A stretch of DNA of 64,000 bases from Corylus avellana (taxonomy: Eukaryota > Streptophyta > Magnoliopsida > Fagales > Betulaceae), in contig NC_081541.1 of the NCBI RefSeq assembly GCF_901000735.1, positions 26,686,258 to 26,750,257 of the forward strand, in the 5' to 3' direction. A model generated the notes under the pieces. That model saw nothing but the letters and a program-made list of their open reading frames with translations, was not told the DNA's origin and made no database searches. Position 1 is the stretch's first letter. Every line of letters begins with the position of its first letter. Of this stretch, positions 56,431-64,000 are shown piece by piece. The position numbers and the translations under genes are program-made.

Positions 56431-59400
56431 ATGGCGCTGTACTCTCTCCGTCTTCGCCGAACCCTAACCTCGCTCTCCACACTCCACCGCTCTCTGTCTG
56501 CAGTTCCTGCAATCCCTGCAATCTCCACTCCCGCTCTACAATCTCCGCTTCTCCAGGGCCCCACCTCCAGTTACACGCCGTCGCACCCCTGGGCTCTCCC
56601 TGTCCAATCCCGGCTGTTCAGATTGACGAGCGTCGCGCTTTTCTCGTCCCGCTCAACCTACAACAGCAAGGACACCGAAGAGATCGGCCCGGACACCATA
56701 CTGTTCGAAGGTTGCGATTACAATCACTGGCTCATCGTTATGTCTTTCCCTAAAAACGACAAGCCCACCCCCAAGCGAATGATCGAGATCTACGAGCAGA
56801 CCTGTTCTAGGGGCCTTAACATCAGGTCTCTCTCTTTCTGCCTCACTCACTCACTCATTCATTCTTACCCTCTATTTGGTGTCTGAGTAAATTTGGAAAC
56901 GGTAAAGAATATGATGAATGGGATGTTAATGGTGTTTGGGTTTATTGTGTTTTGTGAACGAATGGTTTTTGAGTATAAGGTGCTGAGTGATTTTCTTATC
57001 CCATGTTCAGTTTGTATCAATTTGAAAGAAAAAAAAAAATGGAATGGTGTGTTAAGCTCCTGACTGTTTATGGCTCTGTTTGGAAAAAAAAGGCTAGGAA
57101 AAAAGAGAGGTGAAGAGTTCCAGAAGAGGTTGGAATAATTTTATTTCATTCTTTCTTCTTTTGTGTTTCGTGTGTCAAAATAAAGTTGGAATATTTCCTC
57201 ATCTGAAAAAGAGAGTGAGCATTTTGGGTTTTGTATTTCTGTATCTTCATTTGTTTATTTTTTATTTTTTGTATAAATTGTGAGCCGTAGCTAAGTTTTA
57301 TGCTCAGAAGATTTTTAAAAATCCACTGTTTGGTTACTGTAATTTATGAAGACAGAAGAAGAGAGATGAAATATTGTAGTTCTATGTTATTTAACTTGTT
57401 CTCAATTTTCTGTGTCATCTAAATCGAAGACTTTCTCCAATGAAGCCTAACATTGGCGTTTGGTCAGATGAATGGAAATTTGTTTTCTTGAATCCCAAAC
57501 AGTGTGAAACTTAAAAATATGAATCTGTGGTTCCTTTCTTCGTTTGGGATATTCTTTCTTCAACGTTTCATTTTCATGTGGTTTATGAGAATGGTCACTG
57601 TAGAGAAGATAATCTTTGTTCTCATGTTACATTCTGTTTTCTTTGTTATGTTGTCCTAGAGAATTACCTCAATTAACCAAATAGCTGAATTGGGCACTAC
57701 TCAGAAGGTTGTCTTAGTCTTCCTGAGTTTGAAAATGATCATTTTTGTTGTTTGTGACATAAATCTTCATATATGCGTGGTGCTTCTCCAAGGGACTCGG
57801 AACACCTCAATGTATGGTGTTTCGTGAGTTGTGGCTGATCCACATTTCATTATGTGAGGCATCCAAACAATTATGCATCATCTGAAATAGCACTGAGATG
57901 CGCTAATCACTTGGCCTGTGGGCAATTCGAAATTTTGCGCTACTGTTCCTCACCCTTTAAACCTCCCTATTTTGTGGCTAGAGATGATTGGCCACAAGAT
58001 GATCACTATCATTTCCATAATTTGAGGTGTACCACTGACTATCTATCATGAGTAGTACATAGAGAATAGCAGGATGTATGAGATTACAATGACCCCTACA
58101 TATGATTGGAGTAAGTTCTGACTAATTGGGAGTACCACTTTTTTTAACCAAAAATATCGGAACTAAATAATTTTTGAATAGGACAGTTTCTGCTCCTTTC
58201 TACATCCCTTGTAAAGTACATATTTGTAGATTGTTCTCATAAAACATGGTATAATAAGCAATAATGTACTTGTTATTCATGTTTTGGTGAATGGATTTAT
58301 GTCAAAGCTTCTGTTTCTTGCTGGACATTTTTTCTGATTTCTACATCAAGGTACCTATGCTGTTTGGACTGAACATGCTTATTGCATTATTTGTTTTTGT
58401 TGTTATTCTTATTCTTATATTATGATTCAGCGTGGAGGAGGCGAGAAAGAGAATTTATGCTTGTAGTACAACAACGTATGAGGGCTTTCAGGTTGTGATG
58501 ACGGAAGAAGAATCAAACAAATTTAATGGTAACTATTTGTGTTGATATCTCAATTAAAAATGACATTTGGCACAGGCGCTGACTTTCCATTTTGTTTTAA
58601 ACAGCAATAGATGGAGTTACTTTTGTGTTACCGGATTCTTACATAGATCCAGTAAACAAGGAGTATGGAGGTAGGATTTTTTTGACATCAATGCTTTCTT
58701 TATTTAGAGAATACTTGCAATTTGTAAGCGGTGTATATTTTGACTTTGTTTTTAAAAATAATGAGCTCTTAACTTCATATTGGGCATTAAATTTTTTACT
58801 TAGATTAATGCACTGTACTTACCAGGTGATAAATACATTAACGGAACAATTATACCAAGGCCACCCCCTGTTCAGTATTGGAAGCAGGGAAGAAACCGTG
58901 ATCGTGGATATGGCCGGGAAGGTCAAACTACAAATCAGCAGCATAGACCCTCAAATGGCTACCAGATGTCAGGAGATGGAAGGAACCATGGTGCTCCACA
59001 AAATTATCAATCACAACAGAATTATGCTGCACCAGGACCAGGAGAAAGAAGAGATCATATGCCCATGAACAGGAACCATGGTGCTCCCCAAAATTATCCA
59101 TCTCAGCAGAATTATGCTCCACCAGGACCAGGTGAAAGAAGAGATCCTATGCCCATGAGTAGGAATTATGCCCAGGGAGGAATGGGTACTTACCAGTCAG
59201 GGAGGGGAGATCCAACACCTCCATATCAGGGCAATTACAACCAAGGGGGGCAGGGAGATTATTCTCCCCAACAACAAAGGGACTTCCCCAAGAGTCATTA
59301 TGAACCTCCTGCACAGGGGAATTTTGTGGGAGCCAATAGGAATTATGTTCCTTCACAAGATGGCACTTCTGGGCGAGGAGCAGCTGGATATCAAGGCCAG

Positions 59401-61038
59401 GAAACATATGGAGCTTCTGGGCAGGGAGCAAGTTCTGGCTCTGAGCACAGTTACCCAGGGCATGGAGAAGGTCAAAGGTTCTCACAAGAGGAGCAGAGGA
59501 ACTGGCAAGGAGAGCAAAGGACCAATGTACCAAGAGGACCAACGAGAAGTGACCAAGTAAGACATTCCTATTTTAGTAACTAATTTGGAAGTTTGACCTG
59601 CAGAGTTTTGTTTTTTCAATTCTTACAAAATAAATCCTTTTGAGCTTAAGAATCAGGAAAACTACTAAATTGGTCTTGTGGTTTGACTCTATACAATAAA
59701 TCTTTGGGTATCAAAATGAACAAGTAACTCTATGTGGTATGCCTACTTAACAAATAAGTCCCTGTGTAGAAATTCCGGCCATTTGATTACATTTAAAGCA
59801 AATCAAGATTAATGGATGGGGTGACTGACCACCCTATGGATATGTGGGTGGTTTGGCCACCCCCATAATTGGCCAGAGTGGGTGGCCGACCCACCCCAAG
59901 TGCCAGATTCGACTATTGGGGTGTGGGGTGCAGCTCCACCTTGTCGACGATCTTCACAACGTGAGCACAACCCGTCTTTATCGTTTGGACAGCGCACGAC
60001 CATGATGGGGTGCACACAGTGGTGCATGCAGTAGTTGCTGGCGCTGCCCAGCTCTTCCCCCTTGACTGCCTTCTTGGAGGCGCTGAACCCTTAGCTCCCC
60101 AAACCAAGGCACTCCACCTTCAGGCACAGTTGCTCCATGTCGTTGTCCTTCACAATGTGGATTTTGAAGGAGAATTAGGCTTGCTCTAGGGGTTGGGCCA
60201 AGGTCATGGCCTTGTTGACCGCGAAATTGTTGGAATTATCCTCCAACATTCGCTGGGAGGCCTCAGTGAAGAGAGGGGTAGAGTTGGGATTGTGGGCATT
60301 GGGGAATGGGATGCGGTTGGAGCCCCAATTGGTGCCATAGAGTACACACGTGGGCTGCACATGGAGGAGCACCATAGCCAAGGGTTAGTCAGCCACCCCA
60401 GCAGTTTTGGGGTATCTCCAAACCTTTTTTTTCCTCTTTTATTTTTATAAATTTTCACTTAAAAGGTAAATTTGTAGTTTTCTTAATGACCCTGCCAAAA
60501 AAAAAAAGAGGCCGGAATTTGTATGGAAGTATTTCTTTGTTACGTAGGCATGTCACATGGAGTTATTTGTTCATTTTGAAACACCTGGGATTTACTTGTC
60601 ACAAGGTCAAACTGCATGGATCAATTTAGCAATTTTTCCTTAAGTTTACCATATCAACATTTAAGAGTAACTTGTCCAGCATCTTCATCATAAATCTGGA
60701 ATGGAAAAGAATTGCATCTTATATGCATTTGAAAGATTACATACTATTTCATTTGGGAAATCCCTGGAGTATCTTAGTAAATTCCCAGAATCGAATGTTG
60801 ATGTTGATCTTCAATCACCACTGCTATGTTGGGGAATGGTGAATTATATCTGGAGCTGACCTTGAACCAAAAAATATTTCAACTTAAGCAAAGCTACTTT
60901 TGGGGCAGTTCTAGTTTAAGTGAACTGTTTCATGTTGTCTCCAATATCACGTGTTTACTAATTTCTCCTGTACATTTTCTGTGTGCTCTGCCAATGTTAA
61001 TGACGTGTGGTTGTTGGTTTTTGCAGGGGAGATATTGA
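56431..61038 (+). CDS. Multiple organellar RNA-editing factor 8 (MORF8/RIP1-like)
   Basis: Five exons: 56431-56825, 58431-58528, 58605-58670, 58826-59556, 61027-61038, all GT-AG and phase-consistent, giving 433 residues ending GRY. MORF proteins bind PPR proteins and are required for C-to-U RNA editing in mitochondria and plastids. Residues 1 to about 80 are Arg/Ser-rich with almost no acids, a transit peptide. The conserved MORF box follows ([63 protein letters not shown]). The rest is a Gly/Gln/Asn/Tyr-rich tail typical of MORF8. An upstream in-frame GTG at 56410 is not needed; ATG 56431 fits. Intron 4 hosts a 989-bp transposon. A bare three-codon last exon is unusual but retains the frame. 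Confidence 0.92.
58977..59156 (+). repeat. 90-bp tandem repeat in MORF8 tail
   Basis: Two successive 30-residue units, each beginning RNHGAPQNY and ending GERRDxMPM, encoded about 90 bp apart. A third, degenerate start (RNYAQGG) follows. The repeat is in frame. Confidence 0.8.
59651..60639. mobile_element. Long-terminal-inverted-repeat element in MORF8 intron 4
   Basis: The left ~130 bp (from AGGAAAACTACTAAATTGG at 59655) pairs with the complement of the right ~130 bp (AGGAAAAATTGCTAAATTG), including TTCCGGCC at both inner edges. CTTAAG lies at both outer borders, a possible target duplication. The centre (about 59815-60415) is far richer in G+C than the surroundings, has GGTGG/CCACC hairpins and broken minus-strand frames (for example [20 protein letters not shown] near 60010). 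It may be a captured gene fragment of unknown source. Confidence 0.75.
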
Positions 61039-61546
61039 TAATATCTTAAATGGTTACTTGAGAGCATGATGTGAATGGATCTGTAAAGAAGTTGTTCTCT
61101 CCTTCATTCTCATCAGTAAGGACAGAAATTATAAGGCCTTCCAAGTTCGTCACCATAAATAGTCTACTAATTTTTCCTTTTTTTGTGCCTCTTTATTTAA
61201 CTTCTGAAGTTGAATTGGTAATTTCCTTGATGAAAGCTTGAACTTTGATTTCTGATCCTACCAAAATTTCTAGGTTGATTACAATGTGATTGTGGTTTAT
61301 TGGATATTTTCTAATCTTTTGGTATGTGGAGCCCAATGGCCAAGGAACACACGACACTTTTAGAGATTTTGTAGGAAATTTTTGGCCAAGGAACACATGA
61401 CACTATTGTATTGATTCACCATTGCGTTTTGGGGATTATAGGGGTCATCTTCAATTTCTAGGGTACTCTGTAGAGTTTTTGAAATATCTACTGTTATTTT
61501 CAAATTAAATGGATAAGATCTTGCCATGGTATATATTTTTTTTAAG

Positions 61547-61597
<51 letters not shown>

Positions 61598-61840
61598 CAG
61601 TCCCTCATGAGTTTATAGCTTTTTAACTTGCATCTTTTGTTGGGGGTTTGTTAGAATGGATTATGACTTCCTCTGGAAGGTGCAAACCTGGTAAGAGATG
61701 TCCTGAGTTGGTCTCAAACTCCCAGTTTCTTCATTGATTTTGCTCCGAAACAAATAGAACTTGGTTATTTCTAATATCAATCTTTCCTGCACTTCAAAAC
61801 TATTATGGGTTCCTTCTTGAGGAGTAGTATTCGCACAAAG
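61039..61840. other. MORF8 3' flank
   Basis: 3' UTR and intergenic sequence. A direct repeat of GGCCAAGGAACACA(Y)GACAC occurs near 61338 and 61383. The microsatellite (AT)n(GT)n lies at 61548-61598. No gene seen. Confidence 0.5.
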
Positions 61841-61844
61841 CTAC

Positions 61845-61935
61845 GTGCGGACAAAAACTAGCTACAAACCAGTTTATAGCTAATTCATACAAAGCAATCT
61901 AATAAAATGGCGTATGTCCTTTAGCATGTAAAAAG

Positions 61936-61983
<48 letters not shown>

Positions 61984-62085
61984 GTGATTCTCACTTTTTT
62001 TTTTAATAGGTATATGACACATGTCACTTTATTAGATTGGTTTGTATGAACTAGTTATAAACCAGTTTGTTGCTAATTTATGTCT
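61845..62085. mobile_element. MITE with internal (AT)n
   Basis: Left GGACAAAAACTAGCTAC and the complement of the right AGACATAAATTAGCAAC begin inverted repeats of about 70 bp (both continue with ATACAAA, CAATCTAATAAA and TGTC motifs). GCTAC flanks both ends (61840-61844, 62086-62090). The centre holds an (AT)n run of about 40 bp (61939-61979). Confidence 0.7.
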
Positions 62086-62090
62086 GCTAC

Positions 62091-62942
62091 ATGTGATCAC
62101 CTAACACAGATTTTGACCATGAAAAATCTCACTCCTAAATGTATCAAAGTGACATTCATTTCTCATTTGAGCCCACATTCCTTTCAGAGTTGAGAGTCAA
62201 TGTTTAAGCTATGGTGGGTTCAAGTTATTCGTATTAACAATAGTTATATATAAAATAACAACTCACGTGGTCTGTTCAACCACACTAATATATCAATCAA
62301 AAGGTTCTACTTTCACGATACAGATAAATCATCATGATTGATATGTTATAGTCGTATCAAATGAAATGTCTAATTTCATTACTAACTACGAACAATAGTT
62401 TATATGTCACAAGATTTATGATTTAGATCTTATGTGTAATAATATCATCAACACAACTCAAAATCATATTAAATATAACTCAAAAACTACATTTACATAT
62501 AAAAAATAATATGCACATGTACAATTATATGCCTAGTGTTCTTAACAAAATTTAGAAAACTAAACAACTTTATTTAATAAACCAAAATGTCATACAATAG
62601 GAATTGGTTTTTACGACATAAACCCTAACAATATGTTACAACAAATGTACAATGAGGTGTACACCCATCTGATGACCAGTGTGATTTGTGAGGGATACAC
62701 ATTGGTATGCTCATGGAACATATTGTGATTGCTTATATAGTCGGGCTACTAATGCCCCCATTAATATAGACCCAACACATGAAGGCTCCGGTGTGATGCA
62801 TGCCACATGTTGAATGAAGTATTTCCCCATGCATGATATCCAAGTAGATGGAAGTAGGTCTCAAATGGGTGTGAAAGTTGAAGTTGTACATGAAGATCAA
62901 TAAGGTCCTAGTGAGGGGTCTAAACTTTTTTATGATTTGTTA
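62091..62942. other. Intergenic, no gene seen
   Basis: A+T-rich single-copy-looking DNA. I see no conserved frame or RNA gene. Confidence 0.4.
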
Positions 62943-63434
62943 GGGAAAATTACACTTTATCCCCTTAAAGTTTTATATATAATTTACAATTTAACCTCCG
63001 ATGTTTAAAAATTTGCAATGTACCCCAACAAAGTATTAAAAATTTACAATGTAACCACTCCGTTAACTATTTTCGTCCAATTTGACGGAAAATTGCTGAC
63101 ACGCGAGACACATGCATTTTTTGGTCTAAAATTTCCAAAATTGCCCCTGTATGTTTTAAGAAATTCCAAAAATGCTCCCAATTCAATAAACCAAAATCAG
63201 GAAGAAAAAAAAAGCCACCCCCAAATTTTTTTTTTTGGTTTTTATTTATTTTTTAAAATTACATGGGCAATTAAGTATTTTCCATCATTTCCGTAAAAGA
63301 AAATGGAAATTATTAACGGATGGGTCACATTGCAAATTTTTGATATTTTATTGGGGTACATTGCAAATTTTTAAACATTAAAGGTCAAATTACAAATCAG
63401 GTGAAACTTTAAGGGGGTAAAGTGTGATTTTAAC
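62943..63434. mobile_element. MITE, 492 bp, long inverted repeats
   Basis: Left end GGGAAAATTACACTTTATCC and the complement of the right end GTTAAAATCACACTTTACCC start inverted repeats of about 130 bp, including AAAAATTTGCAATGTACCCC in both. TTTGTTA is duplicated outside (62936-62942, 63435-63441). Confidence 0.8.
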
Positions 63435-63441
63435 TTTGTTA

Positions 63442-64000
63442 AAAGATACGATAAATCACTATATGAAGTGCGCACGAAACATTGTAAGTTTAGTGCTATT
63501 GTAAGTCTATATCATTTGAAGTGTGGGTGGAGAGGACAAAGTAACACCTAATTTATTTAGTTGCTTGGATTTGTCAATGATTTGCTTCCACAAGAAGTGC
63601 GGCCGCCTAAACACGCCTATGACGCAAACAAGTAAATAAGAGAGATAGGGCTTGAACATGAGAAGGTCATGACCTATTGTAATGGTTGTATGTTGTTTTG
63701 GAATGACAACGAAAGCTAAAAATCTATACAGTGTGTGAAACTGAGATTACAAAGAATATTTATGTCATCGAAAACCTCAATTTCAATTGAAATGGAGACG
63801 GTCCTTGTCCTACCTCTAAAATAAAAAAATAATTATTCACTCACCTCCACATCTTTGCAATGATTACTTGGAAGCCAATTTGGTAGTGTGCTTACAAGGA
63901 AAACCATTAGTATTTTTTTATGGTGGGAATCACTAGGAAATACTCTCACCTTTACACCAGTCATACAATCAGCTACATGGCTTGTAAAATTTAGTCCAAA
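63442..64000. other. Intergenic right edge, no gene seen
   Basis: No supported coding region, RNA gene or repeat structure in the last ~560 bp. Confidence 0.4.

Noticed and set aside
58625..59068. Plus-strand 147-codon frame through MORF8 intron 3
   Set aside because: It reads through clear GT (58671) and AG (58825) splice sites. The in-frame spliced version gives the conserved MORF sequence.
59147..59542. Minus-strand 131-codon frame opposite MORF8 exon 4
   Set aside because: Shadow of the repetitive MORF8 tail coding sequence.

Overview
This is nuclear DNA of a flowering plant, most likely a woody eudicot. The signs are GT-AG spliced genes with large introns, high A+T intergenic DNA, many plant-type transposons (L1-like LINE 3' ends, tRNA-derived SINEs, hAT elements and MITEs, a TRIM-like copia relative with a tRNA-iMet primer site) and a plant-specific organelle RNA-editing factor gene. 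No prokaryotic or viral gene organisation is visible. The only gene that looks fully intact and is confidently recognised is a MORF8/RIP1-type multiple organellar RNA-editing factor at 56431-61038 (+, five exons, 433 residues).

Positions 1-54490 are a repeatedly duplicated block broken by four 100-N gaps (31656-31755, 33878-33977, 43211-43310, 50618-50717); a 20-N gap at 55066-55085 separates it from the MORF8 region. Unit A (1-20633) carries a plus-strand gene for a stand-alone RNase H-like protein (4374-5150) facing a minus-strand 5' part of a membralin (TMEM259-family) gene (exons 7 to 1, 18464 down to 6185). Unit B (20634-31655) is a direct copy of the left half of A. 31756-33877 is an inverted, decayed copy of the RNase H locus. 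33978-43210 (unit D) is a membralin copy without the RNase H locus and with one more 3' exon. 43311-50617 (E) and 50718-54490 (F) are further copies of the membralin 5' half. Every copy that includes membralin exon 3 has the same in-frame TGA, so these copies are pseudogenes. Other lesions are private to single copies.

The membralin introns are packed with mobile DNA that dates the copies: a double LTR element with a conserved palindromic hairpin after the primer site and an open 30-bp minisatellite; a LINE in A with empty sites in D and E; a 1.4-kb non-autonomous hAT element with 8-bp target duplications that carries a broken N-terminus of a CC-NBS-LRR resistance gene; minus-strand LINE 3' fragments; and a LINE insertion only about 20 bp long between 19-bp target duplications. 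The copies are mosaics: by eye, E matches D and then A, and F matches E and then A, with sharp switches. This points to assembly chimerism around the gaps or to recent gene conversion.

Right of 55086 is ordinary gene space: MITEs, microsatellites and MORF8. The last MORF8 intron holds a ~990-bp long-terminal-inverted-repeat element with a G+C-rich cargo. I see no CRISPR, operon or phage-like system. The most interesting items are the captured resistance-gene fragment in the hAT element, the TRIM-like element's hairpin and minisatellite, and the multi-copy membralin pseudogene family.
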